Made by a program: the position numbers and the translations under genes
The notes under the pieces: model-generated
Told to the model about the DNA's origin: nothing
The model's database searches: none
Seen by the model: only the letters and a program-made list of their open reading frames with translations
Shown here: in pieces, positions 54,953 to 64,000 of the stretch
How positions within the stretch are numbered: the stretch's first letter is position 1
How the letters are laid out: every line of letters starts with the position of its first letter
Assembly (NCBI GenBank): GCA_036245525.1
Contig: BTPG01000001.1
Coordinates: forward strand, 176,005,664 to 176,069,663
Direction: 5' to 3'
Length of the DNA: 64,000 nt
Source of the DNA: Semisulcospira habei
Taxonomy: Eukaryota > Mollusca > Gastropoda > Semisulcospiridae

Positions 54953-55415
54953 CTGATAAATAAATACAACATGACAATTTTTTATATATTTACTTTTCAG
55001 CTGGTAAACAATACAGTGGTCGGTAAATATGGCCAACCTAATATTTCACACAAATTTACACACAGATGAAAAGGCAATGTTAGAAAGAGGGCCCTACAAT
55101 TTACACACAAATAATTATGCACAATCAACAAGGGAGACAATTATTCCATTTCAGAAACGGATAAATGTTCAAGGCATTGAAATACAGAATACGGATTTAT
55201 ACCTTGAAACCATTGCTGATTGGAAAAGACAAAAAGTCAAGATGGTCATCCATCCTAAAGAAATTCAAACTTACAAGTCAACATTGATATGACCTTTTCC
55301 CTCCCCAATAATGGATGCTATGGGCCACTATATTTGAAAGGCAGTAATCTTAACTTTACTTTGGGAAGACACATTGGCAGAAGTCCTCTTTGATAGTATG
55401 CACTAACCTCTGCAG
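54953..55415. other. Intergenic or intron, nothing firm
   Basis: An 87-codon plus-strand open frame at 55,029-55,292 has no recognised family and no supporting signals. Confidence 0.4.
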
Positions 55416-57241
55416 CTCGTATTTTATCGCCCACTCGACACCGGCCTCCACGTGGCATGGGTGGGTAGTCTCCTCAGTCACTGACTGAGTGGGCTAGCAG
55501 AGGGGTGCCATCTTTGTCCAGGATTAGACTTGATGTCAGCAGATATGTTGTTCAGTCTTTTTCACTGGTCCGGTTTTTAAGGCGCTGTGCTAACCCAGGT
55601 CGTGCCATGTTGGATTGGTCCTTAAAAATACTCGTGAGTTTTTGGTCCTTTGGATCCCAAGTTTTTGCCGTGCTTGGAGACCCGTGTCGGGGGAGAAGAG
55701 GATCCTGGTGGCTGAAACACTCCACTTTGGCCTTGACTTCTACCTAAACGGGAGGCTAGTCGTACCGGCCTAGTCAATCGGCTCTTGTCACGTTGAGCCC
55801 TATCCCACTGTTGACATGCGGGTTGATATACGGAGCACCATGCTATAGCCTTTGCTGCTGATTAGGTGCTTTACACCAGTATTCCCCTGCATTCAACGGT
55901 GTGATAGAAGGCGGTGGCTTAAACGGTTCAATCGGGCTTACCCCCTTGAGTATATCTTTCGGGCAGTCTCCATTGTGCGTCGGCTGGAGACCCGCCGACA
56001 TTTGCACTTTCCCTTGTTGGGCTCGGTGGCGGGCGGGGACCCCCGGGGGATGAATATCTCTACTATAATAATATGGAAAAAAACAACAAACAAAAAAAAA
56101 CTTGCACAGAAGCGGCACATAGCCACCAACACTGTACATGACAGTGACTCGGACTGTGAGGAAGCGACGCCTCAGGCGTCGGCCGTATGGCCTCGCTTCC
56201 TCATTGTCCATAGCAAGGTGAAGGAGAAACCTGTTACCAAGCTGCATCCTTTTCTGGTGGGGGAGACCCTCAGGAGCCGTGTTGGCAGGCCTGACGCCCA
56301 GCGCCTCAGGTCTGGTGACTTGCTGGTGGAGTGCCGTACCCGGGCACACTCCAGCGGGCTACTGAGGCTCTCTTCCATCGGAGACACTCCAGTGGAGGTC
56401 ACACTCCACAAAACTATGAATTTGTCAAGAGGCGTAATCAAAGATCAAGCTTTGGCAGAACTGTCTGAAGATGAACTTGTACGGAACCTTAAGTCTCAGG
56501 GGGTGACTTACGTCAGGCGCTTCGCTTCCAAGCGAGGTGGTGGGGAGATCCGTCTCCCTACCATCATCCTTACGTTTGGCACCCCCACCCCTCCTACTAC
56601 CATCTGGGGAGGTTACTACTCCTTGAAAGTGAAAAAGTACGTCCCTCTCCCCCTCCGGTGCTTTAAGTGCCAAAAGTATGGCCATGGGCAGAAGACTCCC
56701 GGGGCAGAGGCTTCATGCGCCCGTTGCACTCAGCCCGGACACTCTGCTGAATCCTGCACAGCCACCCCCCTGTGTGTGATTTGCCAGGGGGCGCATATGG
56801 CTTCGGACAAGAAATGCCCTCGTTGGACATCCGAGTGCAAGATTCATCAGGTGCGTGTGGAGAAGGGGCTGTCCTTTCTGGACGCCAAAAAAATGGTTGA
56901 AGGCCCTGGTGCAGCTGCGGCTGCCCCATCCTCTAACACTTCTGTGTATACTTTCAGTTCAGCCTTTTCATGTCAAACCCCAACTTGTTGGTTGGGGGCG
57001 GAGCCTCGACTCCTCTCGCCCCTGGAGAGTAACCCTCCTCCGGTGGTGACGAGGAGACAGGAAACGCAGAAGGCGGACACTGCCGGTCCGGTAGTGCCGC
57101 CTTCTGTTGCCCCTAAGCCTCAGCCCCCACCCAGACCTGCTAGTTTGTCAACGCCGAAGGCTTCTGGCGCTGGTCAGCCTTCTAAGGCCGCTAACTCAAG
57201 CGGCAGGAACGCTGCTCAGGACCAGAAGTCTAAGAAATTTA

Positions 57242-57631
57242 TACCCCACCCGGGTCTGCCCTGGGGGACTTGGGTGGGGTTAGGTATTTTTTAGTTCCCA
57301 GGGTCACCCTGGTCAGCCCCACAGGGTGGGTTTTTCTCTCTATTCTGGGGCATGTGTTTCTGTCTACCCTTTGTCCATTCACCTGTATTTGCCTTTTTAA
57401 AACTCTCCCTACTGTCTGCACTGCCTGTAGCTCTTGATATTGGATGTGTGTTGCTAAATGGTCTTAGCTTTATTTAGGCCCATGTGTTAGGTTTATTTAA
57501 CGTATTTGACCGGCTGGCGACATACATTCAATGTTCTGTTTCTTTTTTATTTTTTCACAAGCAGTGCAGGCACGTCCTGAGAAAGCCTTGTTGCTGTCGG
57601 GACGTTAAGCAATGTACAATCAATCAATCAA
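57242..57631 (+). mobile_element. SINE-like element, copy 12 (in LINE ORF1)
   Basis: TSD TCTAAGAAATTTA at 57,229-57,241 and 57,632-57,644. Reverse orientation to most copies. Confidence 0.9.
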
Positions 57632-57677
57632 TCTAAGAAATTTATGGGACCGCTGTGCGCACGGGCCCAGAAGGGGA

Positions 57678-58063
57678 TTGATTGATTGTACATTGCTTAA
57701 CGTCCCGACAGCAACAAGGCTTTCTCAGGACGTGCCTGCACTGCTTGTGAAAAAAAAAAACTAAACAGAAAATTGAATGTATGTCGCCAGCCGGTCAAAT
57801 ACGTTAAATAAACCTACAACATGGGACCTAAATAAAGCCAAGACCATTTAGCAACACACATCCAATATCAAGAGCTACAGGCAGTGCAGACAGTAGGGAG
57901 AGTTTTAAAAAGGCAAAATACAGGTGAATGGACAAAGGGTAGACAGAAACACATGCCCCAGAATAGAGAGAAAAACCCACCCTGTGGGGCTGACCAGGGT
58001 GACCGTGGGAACTAAAAAATACCTAACCCCACCCAAGTCCCCCAAGGCAGACCCGGGTGGGGT
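57678..58063 (-). mobile_element. SINE-like element, copy 13 (in LINE ORF1)
   Basis: TSD GCCCAGAAGGGGA at 57,665-57,677 and 58,064-58,076. Only 46 bp from copy 12 and in opposite orientation. Confidence 0.9.
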
Positions 58064-60952
58064 GCCCAGAAGGGGAACACTGATGTCCTCCTTCAAAACA
58101 AATATGCTGCATTGAAGGAGCAGATGGAGGGGGTGGAAGTTGTCGTTGCTGATGCTGCGGCAGCTCCACCCCCTTCATCTCCGAAGAACCAGAGGAGGCC
58201 CGGGAGCCGGCACCCCCTCTGTTTCTTCAACTCTTTCCAAGGTAAAGGAAAAAGGGGGGGGGGGGGAAAAAACTCCTTACCCCCAGATAAGACTTAATCT
58301 TTAATTCTTTGCTTCAGTGGAATTGTCGTGGTTTTTAAGCTAACCTTGAGGAATTACGTCTTTTAGTCAAGTTCTATAACCCCTCAGTAATCTCTTCAGG
58401 TGACTTACCTGAAGACTTCTGACCCTGTGTCCTTTAATGGTTTTAATGTTATACATAAAGGCTCTGATTCGGAGAGGCGCTCGGGTGGAGTGGCTCTTCT
58501 CATTAGTAGCCAAATTTTATGTAGCCCCGTTTGCATCGACACCTCTCTTCAGGCTGTCGCAGCTCGGCTTACCTTGAAGAAGACCATAACCATATGCAGT
58601 ATTTACCTGCCACCATCACTGCGGGTCTGTAGTAATGATATTTTTAACTTAGTAGATCAACTGCCCCCTCCCTTTATTCTCATGGGGGATTTTAACGGTC
58701 ACGCTCACCTTTGGGGTAGTGACCACTATGATGGCAGAGGTCAGATGTTAGATTTTTTTCTCAACTTAACCTATGTGTCTTTAACGATGGCTCTAAGTCA
58801 GGTTCAGGATCTAGTTCTGTTCTAGACCTCACTGTGTGTGATCCTTCTCTCATGCTGGACTTTGACTGGAAGGTTCACGACGACCTGTGTGGTAGTGACT
58901 ACTTCCCAGTAGTCCTGTCATCGGTCATCTGTGAGGAGGATTCGCCGGTGGGGCGCTGGAATCTCAAGAAAGCTAACTGGCCTGTTCGCCTCCCTCTGTC
59001 AGCCTCGTCTTACAGAGGAGGTGGTCATGTCAGCTGAAGAACCTGTTTCTTGTTTTACTTCTATTTTGTTGGACGTAGCAGGTGACACCATCCCTGGAAC
59101 TTCCATATCAGTCCCTCGGAAGCCGAGAGTACCATGGTTCAATTAAGAGTGCCGCAAGGCCCAACAAATGCGAAAATCTGCTCAGCGACGAGCTTTTCGT
59201 AATCCGTCGCAAGCGAATATTTTAACATTTAAAAGACAGCGGGCGAAAACCCGTTACATTTTTAAACGTGAACGCCGTGCTTCCTGGAGACGCTTCGTCT
59301 CCTCTTTATCTTCTAGGACTCCATCCCAAAAAGTATGGAAGGCTGTTCGAAGAATTAGGGGCAGGGGTGGCTCGGCTTCTGTCGGCCATCTTAGAGATGG
59401 TGCCAGTTTGGTCACGGATAAAAAGGCTGTGGCCAATATGCTTGCCTCCACAATTGCCCATAATTCTTCCACAGAGCATTATTCACCTTTCTTTCAGAGA
59501 GAGAAGGAGAAGTAAGAGTCTTGTACTTGTGATTTTATATCGGATAACTCGGAAGACTATAATGCCCCTTTTACATTTTCAGAATTGCAGCAAGCCATGC
59601 AGAAATGTACTGACTCTGCTGTTGGACTAGATACCATCCACTATCAGCTCCTAACACATCTGCCTGAGGATTCACTCCTTGTACTTCTCAAGGCCTTTAA
59701 AAATATCTGGATAACCGGTCATTTTCCGCCATCTTGGCGCCAGGCTGTGATTGTGCCAATCCCCAAGCCGGGTAAGGATCCTTCCGACCCGGGCAACTAC
59801 CGGCCAATCGCTTTGACATGGTGTTTATGTAAAACTATGGAACGCTTGGTCAACGCCCGCCTGGTGTGGCATCTTGAGTCGCAAGGTCTCATCACAGACC
59901 TCCAGTGCGGTTTCCGGCGCTTCCGTAGTACAACTGACCATCTTTGAGTCTTTTATCTGAGATGCTTTTGTCAACAAGCAGCATGTCTAAGCAATTTTCG
60001 TTGATCTTGAGAAGGCATATGACACTACCTGGAAGTATGGTATAATGTCTGATTTGTCGGACATGGGTTTTAAAGGGCACCTGCCCGTTTTTATTCACAA
60101 TTTTTTGTCTAACAGGTCGTTCCATGTCCGTGTGGGCTCCACCCTCTCCGACTCCTTTGAACAGGAGATGGGTGTCCCGCAAGGCAGCATTTTATCTCCC
60201 GTTTTATTTAGCCTTAAATAAATAACATTGTAAAGGCCGTCAAGGATGATTCTGAATGCTCTTTGTTTGTGGACGACTTTGCTTTGTGTGCACGAGGTCG
60301 AGGACTTGCGTCCCTTGAGAGGTGCTTGCAGCTGTGCATTGATCGCATCCAGGGGTGGGTGTCTCTCAACGGATTCAGGTTCTCGCCCTCCAAGACAGTC
60401 TGTGTGCATTTTACTAACCAGACGAAATTTTTTCAAGAACCTAGCCTGAGCATTGCTGGAGTTCCAATTAAGGTGGCCGAAGAGGCAAAGTTTTTAGGGG
60501 TCATCTTTGACAAAAGATTGACCTTCTGCAACCATATTAATTACCTTAGAACATTCTTCGTGTCGTTGGTCGTACTGATGGGATGCAGACCGCATTGTCT
60601 TACTTCGAATGTACCGGGCCCTTGTTCGGTCCAAAGTGGATTACGGCTCTGTGGTATATGGTTCGGCTTCTAAGTCTGTTCTACAGCGTCTGAACATAGT
60701 CTGTTCTACAGCGTCTGTGAATATGTCTGGGAGCCTTAGTTCCTAGTCTGTATGCCGAGGCAGGGGAGCCTTCTCTCAGGCTCCGCCGCATCCGCCTTAT
60801 GCTCAGCTACGTTCTGAAGCTGAAGGCCCCTTCCAGACAATCCTGCCTATGATTGTGTTTTTAACCCGTCGTTTGCAGAGGTTTACGATGCCCGTCCGGG
60901 AGCTATCCGTCCACTTTCCTTCCGTGTCCGACCTCATCTGCAGGCGGCCGGA

Positions 60953-61528
60953 GTGGACTTGGACAAAGTTTCGGAATCTCTACAACACGTCACTCCACCC
61001 TGGCTACTACCAGTTCCTGGCATCTTGCTGGACTTGACCGCCCACAAGAAGGATTGTACTCCACCAGCCATATACCAACAGAGCCTCAATGAACTCCTTT
61101 CAAGTTTTCCTGGCGATTGTCGTCTTTATACGGATGGGTCCAAGTCTGAGGATGGGAGAGTGGCTGCAGCTGCAGTGTCTTCTCGCCATCCTAGACGCCC
61201 ATTTAAGCTCCGCCTCCCTGACCATTCCTCTGTAGTTAGTGCAGAACTGCAGGCGATTCTGCTGGCACTCAAGCATGCCTATCAGTCTCGGGAAAGGAAC
61301 TTCCTGATTCTCTCCGACTCTCTTTCTGCCCTGCAGGCCCTTCAGGGCGCGGGAACAGACCACCCACTGCTAATGCAGATTAGAGAGCTCTACGCAGACT
61401 TGATGAAGGAATATGACATCATTTTTATTTGGGTCCCAGGCCATGTAGGCATCGAAGGCAACAAAATCGCAGATTCTGCTGCCAACAGTGCCCGCAATGA
61501 CCCTGTCCCTGACACACAGACTGTTTAG
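60953..61528 (+). CDS. RNase H domain segment of LINE ORF2
   Basis: The longest clean stretch of ORF2. It carries YTDGSKS (first Asp), AELQAI (Glu), LSDSLSAL (Asp) and WVPGHVGIEGN...ADSAAN (His, Asp), a complete RNase H active-site set. It ends where the frame shifts near 61,528, before the SINE-like copy. Confidence 0.8.
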   Translation: MDLDKVSESLQHVTPPWLLPVPGILLDLTAHKKDCTPPAIYQQSLNELLSSFPGDCRLYTDGSKSEDGRVAAAAVSSRHPRRPFKLRLPDHSSVVSAELQAILLALKHAYQSRERNFLILSDSLSALQALQGAGTDHPLLMQIRELYADLMKEYDIIFIWVPGHVGIEGNKIADSAANSARNDPVPDTQTV

Positions 61529-61602
61529 TGATTTTAAACCTGTGATTAGTGCGTACATAGCCCGCGAGTGGCAGTCCGAGCGGGACAAAGAGGAAGGGAA
61601 CA

Positions 61603-61987
61603 TGATTGATTGTACATTGCTTAACGTCCCGACAGCAACAAGGCTTTCTCAGTACGTGCCTGCACTGCTTGTGAAAAAAAAAAAATAAACAGAACATTGA
61701 ATGTATGTCGCCATCCGGTCAAATACGTTAAATAAACCTAACACATGGGGCCTAAATAAAGCAAAGACCATTTAGCAACACACATCCAATATCAAGAGCT
61801 ACAGGCAGTGCAGACAGTAGGGAGAGTTTTAAAAAGGCAAATACAGGTGAATGGACAAAGGGTAGACAGAAACACATGCCCCAGAATAGAGAGAAAAACT
61901 CACCCTGTGGGGCTGACCAGGGTGACCCTGGGAACTAAAAAGTACCTAACCCCACCCAGGTCCCCCAGGGCAGACCCGGGTGGGGGA
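61603..61987 (-). mobile_element. SINE-like element, copy 14 (in LINE ORF2)
   Basis: TSD AGGAAGGGAACA at 61,591-61,602 and 61,988-61,999. Confidence 0.85.
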
Positions 61988-62128
61988 AGGAAGGGAACAA
62001 GCTGCATGAAGCTCTTCCTACAGTGTCCGACAGTCTACCTTTCCGCTGCAGCAGCCGCCGTGAGGAGACTGTGCTTACTCGGCTCCACATCGGGCACACG
62101 TATGTTACGCACTCTTACTTACTTATAC

Positions 62129-62185
62129 AGGATGAGCGTCCAGTTAGTTATTTGGGTTTAACGCCGAGCAGAGGATGAGCGTCCA
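62129..62185 (-). mobile_element. 29-bp LINE 3'-end micro-insertion with 14-bp TSD
   Basis: AGGATGAGCGTCCA at 62,129-62,142 and 62,172-62,185 flanks 29 bases (62,143-62,171) that are the reverse complement of the LINE 3' end (CTGCTCGGCGTTAAACCC ... AACTAAC). Confidence 0.8.
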
Positions 62186-62594
62186 TGGTGTTTTGCCTGT
62201 GATGAGCTGTTTTCTGTTCGACACTTTTGCTGTATTGTGCTGATCTAATTGACACGAGATATAAACACTTCACAGCAGACTCCTTGAAGGTTTTGTTCCG
62301 GGATGTTCCCCCGGACAGAATCTTCAATTTCTTGAGAGAATGCAAGATTTTTAACAAGATCCGAGCATTCATGGACTATGTGAATTTTTTTATTTGCCCT
62401 TTTTGGGAGTCTGTAGACGTTTCTTTTAAAGACATGTGCGACATTTTAGCCTGACATTTTTAAGCTATATTTACATCTTGTCTTAAGACCTTGCTTTTAG
62501 TCTGGCTTACCAGATTTTTACCCATCCCGCCGTGAGATGGCCTTAGTCGCCTGCTCGGCGTTAAACCCAAATAACTAACTAACTCGTATTTTAT

Positions 62595-62778
62595 TGCTTT
62601 GCTCCTGTCTGCAGCAGACTCCACCTCCAGCAAGAGGTTCACACCTGATAGTGTCCCAATGTGAACCAGCCTCAAACCTGCCCAGAGATGCTTTCTCACT
62701 AGACTGGGAAGGACGTGAAATGGAGGCCTGAGGTGCTTCTAAGCTTGCCTGCTCCTCATTGGACTCTACACGTTCATC
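62595..62778 (-). other. Candidate exon region, minus strand
   Basis: An acceptor-like TTGTACAG precedes 62,778, and the minus strand is open in two overlapping frames (ERVESNEEQASLEAPQASIS; LLLEVESAADRSKAIKYE). The second frame runs into the TSD of the LINE and would have continued (YELQR) to a GTTAGT donor at 55,410-55,405 before the LINE inserted. No family match. Confidence 0.3.
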
Positions 62779-63676
62779 CTGTACAAATCAAAAACATTCG
62801 TGACATGACATTATATGGCACAGTGGATTCTGCTTTGTGTGTAATAAGCTGAATATTTGCACTTACATACCATGAGGTGTTTGTTTGTTATGAGTTGGAC
62901 AAAAGAATATACTTTACACACATAAAGATATATATAAATTGCATGGGATATGCCTCTGTGTGTTATGCATGATGTCCTCATGACTTACTGATATTATTTA
63001 TCTATCGCATGACAGTTTTTGTGTTGATTGTTTATTTTTGGGCGTTTTGGTTTTCTTCTTGTTTTGGTTGGAAAGGGGGGGGGGGCGGGGGGGGGGGAGT
63101 AACTTTGGTCTGTGCAGCTTTGGCTGTCACTAATGTTCTAACTGTAGTTTACTTCTCTAGTGTATACAATGCAAGTGGAGCACAAAGTATGCGTGTTCAA
63201 TTTTCATACATATGTGAAAAATAATTAAAGAAACCTTGTTCATTTATCGTTTGTTGTTGTAATTTGAATGTGTGTATACTCAGTTATTGGTCATCACAAA
63301 GTGCTTTTCAGGCCATAATTAAATTGTTTACATATACAGGTAGTAAAGTTCCAGTATAAGGTATTGTCAGAGTACCTGAGGAGGGTATGTGTCAAGTGTC
63401 AGAAGCAAAGTAGTCTACTTTGAGTACCGTCAGGTTGGCCAACAAAGTGTTATTGCGTGCACATTTTGTAACATAAATTATGTCGGTTTGATATATACAG
63501 GAATTTTAGTGTATGTAACAGATTCAGGAACAGAAGTGTAATCATTTGAATGTACACAAGGATCAAGCTTGGCAGCTGAATTCACATAATTGTTGTTACT
63601 ATTGCTTTCATTACAACAAACAAACTAGCACCAAAAATACTAAATGGCAACAAGCTAAGAAATACACTTCACTTAC
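62779..63676. other. Intergenic or intron, nothing recognised
   Basis: AT-rich with a G-run at 63,076-63,098. No coding signal. Confidence 0.5.
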
Positions 63677-63798
63677 CATTTTGGTGTTTACACAGGCCCA
63701 TGTGTGCAGGCAGACAGTCTGTGGATTGTGCTTTGTGCTGCTTGCAGACACCTCTGAGAACAGGTAGACCTTTTGTGGCATAGGCAACATCTGGACCC
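63677..63798 (-). CDS. Candidate Cys/His-rich internal exon
   Basis: Bounded on the minus strand by a good acceptor (TTCTTTCATCAG) and donor (GTAAGTG), 122 nt. One frame reads GPDVAYATKGLPVLRGVCKQ then HKAQSTDCLPAHMGLCKHQN, with Cys and His spacing that could bind zinc. It may belong with the other minus-strand fragments at 62,595-62,778 and 54,480-54,952. No family assigned. Confidence 0.35.
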
Positions 63799-64000
63799 CT
63801 GATGAAAGAAATAAAATGAACACAAAGTAATATGATGGTAACAAGGCTGCGAGGTAATACAAAAGGGTTGTGTTTGCGTGTACACATATACACCTGCCTT
63901 GCATCATCAGATCAGACATCACAATTGTTCCATAATATATACTCTTCTATTTTGCTAACGTCAGCAGGAAAAATACACTGAGATGCGCAAGAGAAATAAC

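Larger units (their letters stand above)
56050..58290 (+). pseudogene. LINE ORF1: gag-like RNA-binding protein with CCHC knuckles
   Basis: ATG at 56,050 (MNISTIIIWKKTTNKKKLAQ). An RRM-like region with PRFLIVHSKV, LSRGVIKDQALAELSEDELV and LPTIILTFGTPTPP is followed by three knuckles, CFKCQKYGHG, CARCTQPGHSAESC and CVICQGAHMASDKKC, near 56,660-56,820, then a Pro/Ala-rich tail. Open to 57,241, where copy 12 interrupts it. It continues beyond copies 12 and 13 to about 58,290 (NKYAALKEQMEGVEVVVADA). The product would coat LINE RNA in the RNP. Confidence 0.8.
58300..62455 (+). pseudogene. LINE ORF2: endonuclease, RT, RNase H; many frameshifts and stops
   Basis: Endonuclease: LQWNCRGF near 58,315, ICSIYLPPS, FILMGDFNGHAHLWGS near 58,680 and a later SDYFPV. 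RT: WRQAVIVPIPKPGKDPSDPG and NYRPIALTWCLCKTMERLV near 59,740-59,850, LQCGFRRFRSTTDHL, a stop at 59,946, EKAYDT, and catalytic LFVDDFALCARG near 60,265. RNase H: RLYTDGSKSEDGRVAAAAVS near 61,125, SAELQAILLALKHA, LSDSLSALQAL and WVPGHVGIEGNKIAD, so the DEDD-type residues are present. After copy 14 the C-terminal Cys/His region (FACDELFSVRHFLLYC) runs to about 62,450. No open frame spans the gene. Confidence 0.85.
55428..62582 (+). mobile_element. Full-length, decayed LINE with RNase H (I/Nimb-like)
   Basis: CTCGTATTTTAT at 55,416-55,427 and 62,583-62,594 is the TSD. 5' UTR to 56,049, ORF1 with CCHC knuckles, ORF2 with endonuclease, RT, RNase H and a terminal Cys/His region, a short 3' UTR and an (AACT)n tail. 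Three SINE-like copies (57,242-57,631, 57,678-58,063, 61,603-61,987) and a 29-bp micro-insertion add about 1.2 kb. Zinc-knuckle ORF1 plus RNase H is the I-group layout. Exact clade not assigned. Confidence 0.85.

Noticed and set aside
55029..55292. 87-codon open frame MANLIFHTNLHTDEKAML
   Set aside because: AT-rich, no homologue recognised, no splice or promoter evidence, and antisense to the putative zinc-domain gene region.

Overview
This is an animal nuclear genome window. It has GT-AG introns, poly(CT), poly(TA) and poly(TG) microsatellites, non-LTR and LTR retrotransposons, SINE-like repeats, hairpin (MITE-like) elements and a Polinton/Maverick virus-like transposon. An invertebrate, plausibly a gastropod mollusc, fits the mixture, but nothing read here fixes the species. 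Most of the window is transposable elements nested inside each other. The only recognisable host gene is a calmodulin-like EF-hand gene.

Layout. 1-9,030: left-truncated Gypsy-type LTR retrotransposon A on the minus strand (protease, zinc knuckles, SCAN-like gag, microsatellite-encoded Glu-Arg helix, leader, 5' LTR). Its gag is broken by a 5'-truncated CR1-like LINE (2,156-3,078) and its LTR by an endonuclease-RT LINE (4,831-8,867). 9,031-12,170: intergenic, with a hairpin repeat and a 46-bp minisatellite. 12,174-16,599: exons of the EF-hand gene, with hairpin elements and LINE scraps in its introns. 16,600-18,846: LINE scraps, G-rich repeats and (TA)n. 18,847-23,629: complete but non-autonomous LTR element B with TSD TGACT. 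25,102-26,610: LTR C, truncated. 26,610-28,660 and 51,118-52,310: a large palindromic repeat. 28,661-51,117: a complete Polinton with TIRs and TSD TGGCC, inserted in the right arm of the palindrome. 54,480-54,952: degenerate exon(s) of a P2X7-C-terminus-like zinc domain. 55,428-62,582: a full-length but decayed RNase H-bearing LINE (I/Nimb-like) with TSD CTCGTATTTTAT. 62,595-64,000: mostly non-coding, with candidate minus-strand exons.

The Polinton encodes a double-jelly-roll major capsid protein, a penton-like minor capsid protein, an FtsK/HerA packaging ATPase, a protein-primed family B DNA polymerase with an embedded HNH (endonuclease VII-like) module, an rve integrase, and a set of small membrane or coiled-coil proteins. 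I find no adenain-like protease. The capsid gene and polymerase carry in-frame stops. Polymerase, integrase and one further gene carry SINE-like insertions, so the element is dead. An RT-bearing LINE (29,208-33,128) sits in its left part. Removing the insertions gives an element of about 16 kb.

A 375-391-bp SINE-like family with a (CAAT)n tail is the youngest layer. There are 14 units in 13 insertion events, each with its own 11-14-bp TSD, hitting the LTR elements, palindrome, Polinton and LINE, and none is itself interrupted. The most unusual observation concerns the LTRs. LTRs A and C contain a 452-463-bp segment bounded exactly by GT and AG, and both LTRs of element B lack it precisely, as expected if a spliced transcript had been reverse transcribed.
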